Notes: generated by a model not told the origin, from the letters alone. Numbered from the stretch's first letter, positions 8,346 to 17,280 are shown. The stretch: 64,000 nucleotides of DNA from Acetispira formosa (nom. nud.) (GCA_023525915.1 CP026657.1:2380001-2444000); one strand, 5' to 3'. A program made the numbers and translations.

Positions 8346-8861
8346 ATGAACATTGCAAGCCCGGATAATTCAAATGGAGTTGCGTATACCAATAGCTATG
8401 CAGGTTTGCGCCCCGCCGCGAGTGAAACACCAGCTATTTCTTTTTCCAGTTATTTGGATTCGGACGAGCAACCAGACAATTCTTCCGACTCCTCTTTGGC
8501 CAGCGAAGTTAAAGATCAAGACGAAACAGCAGTGAATGAGGAGAATTCCAGCACTGAATTTTATGTTGAGGCTTCCGGGGTGGTCCACAATAGTTCAGGA
8601 ACTCAAATTCAATCGTTACCGGAAGGTTTCGGACTGATTGGTGATGAGGCAATAAAATACTTAGAAAACCGGGGAGCAAAAATTATATTCGACTTTGGTG
8701 AAGATGGCTCTGTTAGTATAAAAAAAGGCCTTTCGACGGAAGATTATCTTCGTGCCAAACGAACCCTGGAAGAATGGGGCCGGTCTCCCAGTGAAGGATT
8801 GGGACTGTCTCCTTTTGAGGAATGGGGAATCGCCACAAAGACTTCAAAAAGAACACAATAA
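8346..8861 (+). CDS. Unknown acidic protein, 171 aa
   Basis: Not recognised. No signal peptide or membrane segment. Residues 1-75 are low-complexity, Ser/Asp/Glu-rich and probably disordered; residues about 75-130 look folded (EASGVVHNSSGTQIQSLPEG, then DEAIKYLENRGAKIIFDFGE). The N-terminus, with many Ser/Ala/Asn, resembles flagellar or surface-associated disordered leaders, but this is only an impression. The start at 8346 is fixed by AAAGGAG at 8330-8336. Codon use is less GC-rich than that of neighbours, which may mean recent acquisition. It stands alone between the guaA hairpin and a convergent ABC gene. Confidence 0.7.
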   Translation: MNIASPDNSNGVAYTNSYAGLRPAASETPAISFSSYLDSDEQPDNSSDSSLASEVKDQDETAVNEENSSTEFYVEASGVVHNSSGTQIQSLPEGFGLIGDEAIKYLENRGAKIIFDFGEDGSVSIKKGLSTEDYLRAKRTLEEWGRSPSEGLGLSPFEEWGIATKTSKRTQ

Positions 8862-8884
8862 CAACTGGCAGCCAGGAGGCGACT

Positions 8885-9030
8885 AGCGGAGCCACCTATT
8901 GATAGGGATGAGCAAAGGCTAGGGGGACCGCTCTTAATACGAAGACAGCCACCAAAACTACCCCGTGGGGAAACCGCCCCATTGACGAAGGATGCGCGAG
9001 CATCCGTGGGTCCAGGGCTCAGCCCTGGTG
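8885..9030 (+). repeat. Q element, copy 1
   Basis: Carries CCGCTCTTAATACGAAGACA, CCGCCAAAACTA-like sequence and GGGGAAACCGCC, shared with 42825-42935 and, reversed, with 27424-27530, 34138-34335 and 48418-48550. Ends in the hairpin CCAGGGCTCAGCCCTGG, which overlaps the end of the next gene and may terminate it. Confidence 0.7.
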
Positions 9031-9789
9031 GAGGCCGAAGGTGGCTGGGAGGGCTGGGGAATTGAATATGGCTTCGGCCGGGCCTTGGGCGATGACGCGG
9101 CGGTTGAGACAAATGACCCAGTCGGCGTGGGCACGGGCGGTGGGCAGGTCGTGGCTGACCATCAGAATGGTGAACCGGCCCTTAAAACCCTCCAGAAGCT
9201 CACATAAGAGTTCCTCACCATAGACATCCACACCAGTGGCCGGTTCATCCAGAATCAAAAGCTCCGGCGACAGACTCAACGCTGAGGCCAGAAGCACCCG
9301 CTGAAGCTCCCCGCCGGAAAGTTCACCCAGGCGGCGGTTCACCAGATGAGCCGCCTCCACCTCGGAAAGAAGCGATTCTATTTTGGCGGGCAGCCCCTTG
9401 GGACGGCCCAGCCACAAAGGCCTCTCCGTTAGCCCCAGAGCCAGGAATTCCGAAACCTTCAGCGGCAGGTGGCGGTCGAAATCCAGACGCTGGGGCACAT
9501 AGCCGATACGCGGCGATTCCGGCTCAAAAACGAACTCTCCGCTGAAGGGCGCCTCTTTCAGCATGGCCTTTATCAAAGTGGTCTTGCCGCCGCCGTTGGG
9601 GCCGATGATGACTGTCTGCCCGCCCTTGGGCACCTGCGCCCACAGCGATGTCAGAATATCCACCCGGCCCAGCCGCACCGAAATATCGCGCAAATCCACC
9701 GCCCATGGGCGCGGAGCCAGCGGGTGCGCGGTATGGAGCGGTAAGCCCTGGGTGGGCCCGGCGGCTGTTTCTGATTCGGTTACGATCAT
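9019..9789 (-). CDS. Metal ABC transporter ATP-binding protein, ZnuC/MntB-like
   Basis: Protein of 256 residues, the cytoplasmic ATPase of a cluster A-I (zinc/manganese) importer. Walker A is GPNGGGKTTLIKA near residue 63, the Q-loop is GYVPQRLDFDR near 94, the signature is LSGGELQRVLLA near 155, Walker B is LLILDEPATGVD near 175, and the switch His is in VSHDL near 210. The N-terminal 30 residues are an extension. Its ATG overlaps the stop of the upstream binding-protein gene (ATGA), so they are translationally coupled. A permease gene is expected after it but the next DNA is a Q element and then an unrelated convergent gene. Confidence 0.9.
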   Translation of the reverse strand: MIVTESETAAGPTQGLPLHTAHPLAPRPWAVDLRDISVRLGRVDILTSLWAQVPKGGQTVIIGPNGGGKTTLIKAMLKEAPFSGEFVFEPESPRIGYVPQRLDFDRHLPLKVSEFLALGLTERPLWLGRPKGLPAKIESLLSEVEAAHLVNRRLGELSGGELQRVLLASALSLSPELLILDEPATGVDVYGEELLCELLEGFKGRFTILMVSHDLPTARAHADWVICLNRRVIAQGPAEAIFNSPALPATFGLHQG

Positions 9790-10835
9790 TTTTTTCCCGT
9801 CTTGCCTGAAGCGGATTTGGGCGGCGCGGTGAACAGCTTCACCAGCACATCCAGATCAGTCAGCATCACGCCCTGATAGTATTCCAGCGGCGCGTCGGCC
9901 GGGCCGGAAGCCACTGTGTCAATCACAGCCACCGGTATTTTGGTTTCAGCCCCCAAAGCCCTGGCCATGTTGATGTTGCCCTGAGGATCAACCAAAATGG
10001 CTTTGACCTCCTGCTCTTTGGCCACCGCGACCAACTCGGCCAGCCGGGCGGCTGAAGGGTCGGCCCCGTCTTCCTCCTCAATGGAGGCTACTATATGCAG
10101 CCCCATGTCCTGAGCCAGAAAATCAAAAACACCGTGACTGACAATGACCTTCGGGTTGCCCAATTCTCTCCCGGCCGCCGCGAAGGAATTGGCTATGCGC
10201 CTTAAATCATCGATGAGGCGGGCGGCATTGGCCCGGTAGACCTCGGCCCCGGCCGGGTCAAGCGCCGCCAATGCCTCCGCGATGCGCCCGATTTGCATAA
10301 CTGCTGAACCGGGGGCGGCGAAGAGGTGGGGATTGGGGCCGTCATGGTGATGGAGCCGGCTCTTGCCGATCAAGTCGTCGCGGGTCAGGAACAGATCGGG
10401 AGGCGAACCCATGTCCAGCCCGGCCTCGGCTGAGCTGGATATGGCCAGTTGCCCGCCGGTGGGCAGCCGTGAGTCAAGGCTGAGCCCCTGACCGGAAGCG
10501 TCCACTATTCTTAAGCCCGGCTTGGCCACCTTCAAGGCCTGCGATAAAAAACCTTCCAGCCCAAGCCCGTTGATTATCAGCACATTGGCCTGAGAGAGCC
10601 TTTCCAGCTCGGCCGGGGTGGGGGCGTAATCGTGGGGACAGCCCTGAGCGCCGCTCACCAGAAGGTCGGTTTTAAAAACGTCCCGGCCCTCGGTGATATT
10701 TTTGGTAAACAGATAGATGGGAAAAGTGGAGCACAAAAGGTCGCCCGAAGCAATGAGCGGACGGGGAAAAGCCAGGATGGCCGACAAACATATCAGGGCC
10801 GCCACCAAGACAACCCTAAAACAATTCAAAAACAT
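9786..10835 (-). CDS. Metal-binding periplasmic lipoprotein/solute-binding protein, ZnuA family
   Basis: Protein of 349 residues with an N-terminal signal segment (residues 1-30, ending near FPRPLIASG). It is a cluster A-I binding protein for Zn2+ or Mn2+. Likely ligands are His68 (GCPHDYAPTP), the His-rich loop at 162-170 (LHHHDGPNPHLF), His234 (VSHGVFDFL) and Asp283 (LVDPQGN), the order seen in ZnuA/TroA proteins. The His loop is short, as in the manganese/zinc group. AAGGAG lies before the start. It is the first gene of a two-gene operon with the ATPase, and no Zur-like box was recognised upstream, where an H hairpin lies. Confidence 0.9.
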   Translation of the reverse strand: MFLNCFRVVLVAALICLSAILAFPRPLIASGDLLCSTFPIYLFTKNITEGRDVFKTDLLVSGAQGCPHDYAPTPAELERLSQANVLIINGLGLEGFLSQALKVAKPGLRIVDASGQGLSLDSRLPTGGQLAISSSAEAGLDMGSPPDLFLTRDDLIGKSRLHHHDGPNPHLFAAPGSAVMQIGRIAEALAALDPAGAEVYRANAARLIDDLRRIANSFAAAGRELGNPKVIVSHGVFDFLAQDMGLHIVASIEEEDGADPSAARLAELVAVAKEQEVKAILVDPQGNINMARALGAETKIPVAVIDTVASGPADAPLEYYQGVMLTDLDVLVKLFTAPPKSASGKTGKK

Positions 10836-10891
10836 TCACTCTCCTTCTCAGCCAGGCGCACTTTCCAGCCCTGGGGAAAGCCGACCAGGGA

Positions 10892-10975
10892 GCCGCCGGG
10901 AGAAATGTTTTTGCCCGGCTCCGGTGACTAAAGACCCACGGAACCGCGCCGGGCAAAAACATTTCTCCCGGCGGC
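10892..10975. repeat. H hairpin, copy 2 (reverse orientation)
   Basis: 27-bp perfect arms (10892-10918 and 10949-10975). The loop contains GTGACTAAAGACCC, the reverse complement of the loop in the other copies. GGTCACCCGC follows, as in the flank of copy 1 reversed. Confidence 0.9.
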
Positions 10976-11012
10976 GGTCACCCGCTATTGCGAAACCCTA
11001 AGATACACGGTA

Positions 11013-11762
11013 CTAGAGCCGGATGAGACGGTCGGCGGCGCGCTGGGCATTGATTATTTCATACATGTTGCCGATGCGTCCGACTTTCACCTGATCCTTT
11101 ATATCAAAGAAATCCAGGCAGACACTGGAAGAGATGAGCGTCGCCCCCTGGGCAACCAGCTCCTGAAGAGAGGCCAGGACAGGCGTTTCGCGCGTGGTCA
11201 GGAAAACGCCGGTGTTATAGAAAGCCACCACGGCCGGAGGAACGCCCACCGCCGCCATAGTGTCAAAAAAAGCGACGGCCAGCTTGCGCCCCAGCTCATC
11301 GTCACCGGTGCCCATGAACTGGCTGCCGGCCATGACCACCACGGTTTCGACTTTATCTCCGGACGTTTTTTGAACTACGCCGACAGGATTGCTGAGCGAA
11401 AAATCAGCCCTGCCGCCAATGGCCCGCAGCGGGTGGATAAGGTCGATGATCGGCTCCTTCCCCTTTGGAACGGCATAGCCCTTATCGTCCGTTGCCGCCT
11501 GCCAGCCGCCGGGGCCATACCAAACCAGAATCTCGGGCGAATCGGCCGGATGACCCAGCACCAGCCACTCGGAGCCCTCCTGATAGGTCTGAACAGTCAG
11601 GCCCCGGCCGTTTAAGAGGCTGGCGACTTCCAGCGCGGCCCCCTCATTGTCCAGCCCAACAGTCAGCGGCCCAGATCGGCCCTCATCAAGAACGCCGCGA
11701 GTTTTCTCCGCCGCATCCGCGCCATTCATCTGCCGGGCGTTCAGGTGAAATACTTCTGCCAT
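11013..11762 (-). CDS. yedF: YedF-like selenium-metabolism protein with degenerate cysteines
   Basis: Protein of 249 residues with the two-domain YedF layout: an N-terminal TusA-like domain (residues 1-75) and a C-terminal DsrE-like domain (about 105-249). YedF genes usually accompany selenium or sulfur relay systems. The end CLDFFDIKDQVKVGRIGNMYEI is diagnostic. Two oddities: the TusA-type CPxP cysteine is missing (LNARQMNGADAAEKT stands there), and the usual CGTC pair before LD is reduced to SSSVC. The start at 11762 (MAEVFHL) has GAGGAG upstream; the in-frame ATG at 11795 overlaps the upstream gene. It ends in TAG, notable in a Pyl-encoding genome. It lies 13 bases behind the pilB-like gene. 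Confidence 0.85.
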   Translation of the reverse strand: MAEVFHLNARQMNGADAAEKTRGVLDEGRSGPLTVGLDNEGAALEVASLLNGRGLTVQTYQEGSEWLVLGHPADSPEILVWYGPGGWQAATDDKGYAVPKGKEPIIDLIHPLRAIGGRADFSLSNPVGVVQKTSGDKVETVVVMAGSQFMGTGDDELGRKLAVAFFDTMAAVGVPPAVVAFYNTGVFLTTRETPVLASLQELVAQGATLISSSVCLDFFDIKDQVKVGRIGNMYEIINAQRAADRLIRL

Positions 11763-11775
11763 AAATAAAAACTCC

Positions 11776-14607
11776 TCAGTCAGCCGCTTCCGCACTCATC
11801 GGATCATCGGGAGCGGCTTTAAGTTCCCTGGCGCGGGGGGCGGACATTCCGCTGGAAGCAATGCGCGGAACTTCGGGAGCGGTGGCCAGATTCTTGGGTG
11901 TAATCAGCCGGGTGATGTCCGGCGCTTCATAGGCGGCGGCCCTGTCCGGCAGGTCGTCCTGCGCGGGGGCCAGGGTCACGGCGCTTGGCGGCTCTGATTG
12001 AACTATGGTGGTGTTGTCCGCCGGGAGGGCGGTAGCGCCTCCCCCGGAGGAAACAGAGGCAACTGCTTTTTTCCTGTCCACCGCCGGGGCGCTGGAAGAT
12101 ATCACCGATTTGGAAGCGGCGCCGTCTGAGCCGGCAATGGGCCGGGGGGACAGGTTGGAACCGGCAATGGGCCTGGGCGCGCCGCCTGACCCGGCGATGG
12201 ACCGCGGCGCGTTATCGGATCCGGCAATGGATCTGGGGGCGTCGTCCGACCCGGCGATGGAACGCGGGCCGTCCTCCTGACCCCCGCCGATGAGCGAGCC
12301 GCCCGGCGAAGTGCGTTTGGGGGCGCTGGCGATGGGCCGGTTGCTGGCGGCGCCGGTGGTGGCCGTCAGTTGGGTGATGTAGGTCCGCTCCAGTTCGGCC
12401 TTGTCCTGAATATACTGCGACAGGCGGATGTTGGTGGATGAGAGCCGGTCGACCATGGTGGTCAGCATGGCCTTGGAGATATCTGGATAGCCCTCGATGA
12501 CCTCCATCAGCTTGTCACCGGGGAAAACTTTGACGATGCTCTTGCCCTGGCTCTTGATGGTGGCCGAACGCACCCCGCCCACCAGGGCGCTCATCTCACC
12601 GAAAAAAGTGTTGGCCTGGGATATTTCCGCAATCTGGGTGGAGCCTTTATAAACGCCCAGCGAACCCTGGATGAGTTTATAGAAGTTGGTGTCGGAGTTG
12701 CCCTCTTTGATGATAACGTCATCACTGGCGAAGACCAGCTCATCGGGATTAAGCAGATAGTGCGGCAGACTCTCTTTTTGCAGAACAGTTTTTTCCAGCA
12801 CCTGCTCCAGGGTAGTCAAACCCTGGGTAGCCTTGAGGATGCCGTCCTGCCTCAGGGTGGCCATGCCCTCCTTGAGGGCGATTTTCCGCAGCTGCCCTTC
12901 AGGCACCTGGGAGGTAATGGCCTCGGCCAGATAGGGGGTCATCTCCAAAATCTCAAAAACGCCCACCCGTCCCTTGTAGCCGGAGCCTTTGCAGACCGGA
13001 CAGCCGCGCCCCTCATAAAGCTGAATGTTGGATGACTCGGCCCGGTCGAAACCGGCTTCAATGAGTTTGTTGGCCGGGAGTTTGGCCATGGGCTGCTTGC
13101 AGTTGGAGCAGATGCGCCTCAGGAGGCGCTGGGCTGTGCACAAAATTAGGGAGGCGGCCACATTAAAAGAAGGAATGCCCATATCAGTCATACGGGTGAC
13201 GGTTGAGGGCGCATCGTTGGTGTGGAGTGTGGAGAGCACCAGGTGGCCGGTCATGGCCGCTTCCACCGCGATTTCGCCAGTCTCCAAATCCCGGATCTCG
13301 CCGATCATACAGATGTCCGGGTCCTGCCGGAGAAAAGCTTTCAGGGCTCTGGCGAAAGTCATGCCGACCTCTTTGTGCACGTTGACCTGATTGACGCCGG
13401 GAAAGTTAAATTCCACCGGGTCTTCGGCGGTGAGAATTTTCACGTCGTCAGTATTGCGCAGGGACAGGCAGGAATAAAGGGTGACGGTCTTGCCGCTGCC
13501 GGTGGGACCGGTGACCAGGAACAAGCCGTTGGGGCGGTAGACGGACTCCTTAATCTGATCCAGATTCTTCTGGGTCAGGCCAAGTTTGGAAAGGTCCACA
13601 TTGAGTCCCGATTTGTCCAAAATACGGAGAACCACCGATTCACCGAACAGGGTGGGGAGCGACGAAACGCGGAAGTCGATTTCCTTGGTCCGGCTCATGC
13701 GCATTTTAATGCGGCCGTCCTGAGGCACCCGGCGCTCGGTGATATCGAGCTTGGCCATGATTTTCATGCGGGCGATGAGGGCGTTCTTGATCTCCAGCGG
13801 GAGGCGGGTGCGCTTGTAGAGCGCGCCGTCAATGCGGTAGCGGACGTAGAACTGTTTTTCAAACGGCTCGATATGAACGTCGGAAGCGCCCTCCTGAATG
13901 GCCTGCACCAGAATCTGATTGGCCAGATTGATGATGGTGCTGTTTTCCGCTGAATAGAGGTCACTGGTGACCGAATCGTCCTCAACTTCACCGAAAGCGA
14001 AATCATCCAGGGCGTCGGAAATCAGAGCGCCAAGGTTATCGACCGTCACCGGGCCGGCTTCGTCAACGTCCTTGGGATCGAGCGGGGCGAAAAAGCTTTG
14101 GTATTCCTGCTCGTCGATATTGTAGAGGCGGCTGAAGGTGTCGACAATGGTCTGGAGCGGAGCCACCCCGACCATCAGCTGATGTTTGGTCAGTCCGGCC
14201 AGCTCCTCCACGGCGCGGCTGTTGGTGGGCTCCAGCATGGCCAGATAAAGCTTGTTATCTTTTTTATTATAGGGAACGGCCATGTATTTTTTGGCCAGAT
14301 CATAGGGCAGGAGGGACGGGGCTTCGGCTGGAATTTCCCTTTCCGGCAGATTGATCATGGGAAAGTTGTATTGCCGGGAAAGAACAATTGAAACGGTGGC
14401 GCTTTCAATATAGTTTTTTTTCAGAAGGAAAATTGATATAAAACCTTCCGGGTGCCCCTTGAGCCATTTGGTGCCCTCCTCAAGCTGGCCGCGGGTGATG
14501 TGCCCGGCCCGGAGAAGATAATCGCCCACCATCAGGCGGTAGCTCTCGGATGTCTGATCTTTAACTGTTCCGCCGAAGGTGGAGCTGCGCCGGCTTGTTT
14601 CAGCCAT
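11776..14607 (-). CDS. PilB/GspE-type ATPase with C-terminal cyclic-nucleotide-binding domain
   Basis: Protein of 943 residues; ordinary PilB/GspE proteins have about 500-600. Order: MshEN N-terminal domain (about 25-170); ATPase core with Walker A GPTGSGKTVTLYS near 365, the Asp-box and Walker B ICMIGEIRDLETGE near 430, and zinc tetracysteine CSNCKQP...CPVCKGSGYKGR near 500-540; then a cyclic-nucleotide/CRP-type beta-roll domain (about 620-735: NFYKLIQGSLGVYKGS, FFGEMSALVGGVRSATI); then a disordered tail with six imperfect copies of PRSIAGSD/PRPIAGS (about 785-835). It should power pilus assembly or type II secretion. No pilC, pilT or pilin gene is nearby; yedF follows directly. Confidence 0.93.
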   Translation of the reverse strand: MAETSRRSSTFGGTVKDQTSESYRLMVGDYLLRAGHITRGQLEEGTKWLKGHPEGFISIFLLKKNYIESATVSIVLSRQYNFPMINLPEREIPAEAPSLLPYDLAKKYMAVPYNKKDNKLYLAMLEPTNSRAVEELAGLTKHQLMVGVAPLQTIVDTFSRLYNIDEQEYQSFFAPLDPKDVDEAGPVTVDNLGALISDALDDFAFGEVEDDSVTSDLYSAENSTIINLANQILVQAIQEGASDVHIEPFEKQFYVRYRIDGALYKRTRLPLEIKNALIARMKIMAKLDITERRVPQDGRIKMRMSRTKEIDFRVSSLPTLFGESVVLRILDKSGLNVDLSKLGLTQKNLDQIKESVYRPNGLFLVTGPTGSGKTVTLYSCLSLRNTDDVKILTAEDPVEFNFPGVNQVNVHKEVGMTFARALKAFLRQDPDICMIGEIRDLETGEIAVEAAMTGHLVLSTLHTNDAPSTVTRMTDMGIPSFNVAASLILCTAQRLLRRICSNCKQPMAKLPANKLIEAGFDRAESSNIQLYEGRGCPVCKGSGYKGRVGVFEILEMTPYLAEAITSQVPEGQLRKIALKEGMATLRQDGILKATQGLTTLEQVLEKTVLQKESLPHYLLNPDELVFASDDVIIKEGNSDTNFYKLIQGSLGVYKGSTQIAEISQANTFFGEMSALVGGVRSATIKSQGKSIVKVFPGDKLMEVIEGYPDISKAMLTTMVDRLSSTNIRLSQYIQDKAELERTYITQLTATTGAASNRPIASAPKRTSPGGSLIGGGQEDGPRSIAGSDDAPRSIAGSDNAPRSIAGSGGAPRPIAGSNLSPRPIAGSDGAASKSVISSSAPAVDRKKAVASVSSGGGATALPADNTTIVQSEPPSAVTLAPAQDDLPDRAAAYEAPDITRLITPKNLATAPEVPRIASSGMSAPRARELKAAPDDPMSAEAAD

Positions 14608-14624
14608 ACAAAAACCTCTGGTAT

Positions 14625-14790
14625 TAAGTCGATCTTTTTACCGGCGCACGGTCAACCTGACCTCAAAAAGCGATTAACGTGCGCGTCACAGTGTTTGGTA
14701 AACGATCTTTGTACCGGCGCACGGTCAACCTGCCTTCAATAAGAGAGTATCAGTGCGTATCGGTGTTCAGTAAGTGATGTCTTTAAGAGT
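14625..14790 (-). repeat. P element, copy 1 (two part-copies)
   Basis: TTTACCGGCGCACGGTCAACC occurs twice, near 14638 and 14713, each followed by similar sequence (TCACAGTGTTTGGTAA, ATCGGTGTTCAGTAA). The second half is the reverse complement of the copy at 54250-54350. Confidence 0.8.
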
Positions 14791-15056
14791 TGTTTGAACT
14801 TTAGCGCAAGAATTTCATTCTGGATTTTTATATCTTCAATCTTATTGAATTTTCACAGTAATCCAAGCTCCGGCGGGTGCTGGAACCCTTCAGTCAAGAT
14901 CTTATTTGAAATTCAGGAACCCCTGGCTAAAGAACTTGCTTAAACCATACAATTTATTATACAACAATCAAGGGTAATTGCAAATATCACTTCTGAACCG
15001 TTTTTCGTATACCGCACCTGTTTTTATCCACGTGCGTAACTGGGGAGCATTATTAT
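14791..15056. other. Gene-free AT-rich region upstream of radA
   Basis: About 265 bases, AT-rich, between divergent genes. GGGGAG at 15042-15047 is the radA ribosome binding site. AATTTATTATACAAC near 14950 may hold a -10 box for radA but no -35 match is convincing. Confidence 0.4.
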
Positions 15057-16421
15057 ATGGCCAAAGCCAAAACACAATTTGTCTGCCGTCACTGCGGTTA
15101 TCGCACACCTAAATGGATGGGCCGCTGTCCAGGCTGTCAGGAATGGGAAAGCCTGGAGGAAGAGCTAACCAAACCATCATCCGGAGCCGGTGCGAAAAGA
15201 AGCCTGGAGCCGGTGCGGCCGACTCCCCTGTCGGATGTTGCGGCTGAGGAAGTCGGCCGGATGGCCACTGGGCTTGATGAGCTGGACAGGGTACTGGGCG
15301 GCGGTTTGGCGCCGGGCGCGGTGACGCTTCTTTCCGGTGAGCCGGGGGTGGGCAAATCGACTTTGCTGCTCCAGGCCGCAGCCGGGCTGGCCACGCGCGG
15401 CCGCCGACTTTTATATGTAACTGGTGAGGAATCGGCCGCCCAGGTACGGCTGCGGGCTGAACGTCTGGGGCTGGATTTGTCTGTGTTGTGGGTGGCGGCC
15501 GAGACCAGGGTTGAAGCCATATGCGAGATGATGTCGGACGGTGACTGGGATGTGGCGGCCGTGGATTCCATCCAGACCACGGCCGCATCCGACGTCGCCA
15601 GCCCGGCCGGGAGCCCCGGCCAGATCCGGGAGGCGGCGGCCCGCCTGGGTTCCTTGGCCAAGAGCCGGGGGCTGCCTTTATGGCTGGTGGGCCACATTAC
15701 CAAAGACGGCTCCATCGCCGGGCCCAAGCTTCTGGAGCACCTGGTGGACACTGTCCTCTACTTCGAAGGCGACCGGGAGCGCTCCCTGAGGCTTTTGAGG
15801 GCTTTTAAAAACCGTTTCGGCTCGGTCAATGAAATCGGTGTATTCGAGATGACCGGCAGCGGCCTGGGAGAAGTGGCCAATCCCTCGGCCCTGTTTCTGT
15901 CGGAGCGGCCCGAAGGCTCCAGCGGATCAGTGGTGACGCCGGTCATGGAGGGACAGCGCCCGCTTTTAATTGAAGTGCAGGCCTTAGTATCGGCCAGCCC
16001 TCTGGCCATGCCTCGCCGCCAATCCCTGGGGGTGGACAGCGCCAGAGTCGGGCTTTTGGCGGCTGTGCTGGAAAAAAAGGTGCGATTAAAACTTTTTGAC
16101 CGCGATATTTTTGTCAATGTGGCCGGAGGGGCCAGGATCAGCGAACCGGCCGCCGACCTGGCCATTGTGGCGGCCATGGGCAGCAGTTGGGTGGACATTC
16201 CGGCCCCGGCCTCCACGGTGTTTATTGGTGAGGTCGGGCTGGCCGGGGAGGTGCGGTCGGTGGCCCGCCTGGAGCCGCGCCTGAATGAGGCGCAGAAGAT
16301 GGGCTTCACCAGGGCCGTCATTCCCCACAGTGAATCTAAAAAGCCATCGATAAAAGGGCTGGAACTTTTGCCTGTCAAAAGTGTCGCACAGCTTCTGCGT
16401 ACCCATATGGGCTTCAAATAA
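15057..16421 (+). CDS. radA: DNA repair protein RadA (Sms)
   Basis: Protein of 454 residues, the standard RadA length; a helicase that extends the displaced strand in recombination. Order: zinc finger CRHCGY...CPGC (residues 10-28); RecA-like ATPase with Walker A GEPGVGKSTLL near 93 and Walker B-type VAAVDSIQT near 168; the RadA-specific KNRFGS motif near 252; and a C-terminal Lon-protease-like domain (about 290-454, VAGGARISEPAADLAIV, GEVGLAGEVRSV). GGGGAG sets the start at 15057. It stands alone, followed by an H hairpin that may also terminate it. Confidence 0.97.
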   Translation: MAKAKTQFVCRHCGYRTPKWMGRCPGCQEWESLEEELTKPSSGAGAKRSLEPVRPTPLSDVAAEEVGRMATGLDELDRVLGGGLAPGAVTLLSGEPGVGKSTLLLQAAAGLATRGRRLLYVTGEESAAQVRLRAERLGLDLSVLWVAAETRVEAICEMMSDGDWDVAAVDSIQTTAASDVASPAGSPGQIREAAARLGSLAKSRGLPLWLVGHITKDGSIAGPKLLEHLVDTVLYFEGDRERSLRLLRAFKNRFGSVNEIGVFEMTGSGLGEVANPSALFLSERPEGSSGSVVTPVMEGQRPLLIEVQALVSASPLAMPRRQSLGVDSARVGLLAAVLEKKVRLKLFDRDIFVNVAGGARISEPAADLAIVAAMGSSWVDIPAPASTVFIGEVGLAGEVRSVARLEPRLNEAQKMGFTRAVIPHSESKKPSIKGLELLPVKSVAQLLRTHMGFK

Positions 16422-16440
16422 CGCGGAACAGCGGATGACC

Positions 16441-16527
16441 GCCGCCGGGAGAAATGTTTTTGCCCCGGGTTCCGTTCCGGGGGTCTTTAGTCACGGAACC
16501 CGGGGCAAAAACATTTCTCCCGGCGGC
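16441..16527. repeat. H hairpin, copy 3
   Basis: 34-bp perfect arms (16441-16474 and 16494-16527), the longest of the family, around the conserved loop GGGGGTCTTTAGTCA-like. It lies 20 bases after radA and leads into the R array. Confidence 0.92.
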
Positions 16528-17280
16528 TGCCTGGTCAGCCACAACTGCCGTCATGGCCGAGTGGGAGCCGAACAGCAATTCAAACTTATGGCCAACTCCG
16601 CCGCATGTAACGGGGGTCGAGCCATGGAGGGCGAGACGGAGCGCCAGCGACTGGTTTTAACGCGAAAGCCGCCGCATGCGAAGCAAAAACCACGCTTTTT
16701 GCGTAGCTACGAGCAGCAAGTTGAAAGGAAACAGTCATAATTAAAATCGCTACAAAAACATTTCTCCCGGCGGCTGCCTGGTCAGCCACAACTGCCGTCA
16801 TGGCCGAGTGGGAGCCGAACAGCAATTCAAACTTATGGCCAACTCCGCCGCATGTAACGGGGGTCGAGCCATGGAGGGCGAGACGGAGCGCCAGCGACTG
16901 GTTTTAACGCGAAAGCCGCCGCACGCGAAGCAAAAACCACGCTTTTTGCGTAGCTACGAGCAGCAAGTTGAAGGGAAACAGTCATTATTAAAATCGCTAC
17001 AAAAACATTTCTCCCGGCGGCTGCCTGGTCAGCCACAACTGCCGCCATGGCCGAGTGGGAGCCGAACAGCAATACAAACTTATGGCCAACTCCGCCGCAT
17101 GTAACGGGGGTCGAGCCATGGAGGGCGAGACGGAGCGCCAGCGACTGGTTTTGACGCGAAAACCGCCGCACGCGAAGCAAAAACCACGATTTTTGCGTAG
17201 CTACGAGCAGCAAGTTGAAGGGAAACAGTCATTATTAAAATCGCTACAAAAACAATCCCCGGCTTCCGGCGGGTCAATGG
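16517..17280 (+). repeat. Tandem array of three R elements (247-bp period)
   Basis: Three copies with right-hand H arm (ACATTTCTCCCGGCGGC), linker, R start AGCAATTCAAACTTATGGCC and R core GAGACGGAGCGCCAGCGACT...GCAAAAACCACGCTTTTTGC. Units begin near 16517, 16764 and 17011, so the repeating unit includes half of the H hairpin. Differences between units are few. The last ends with CCCCGGCTTCCGGCGGG. Confidence 0.92.
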
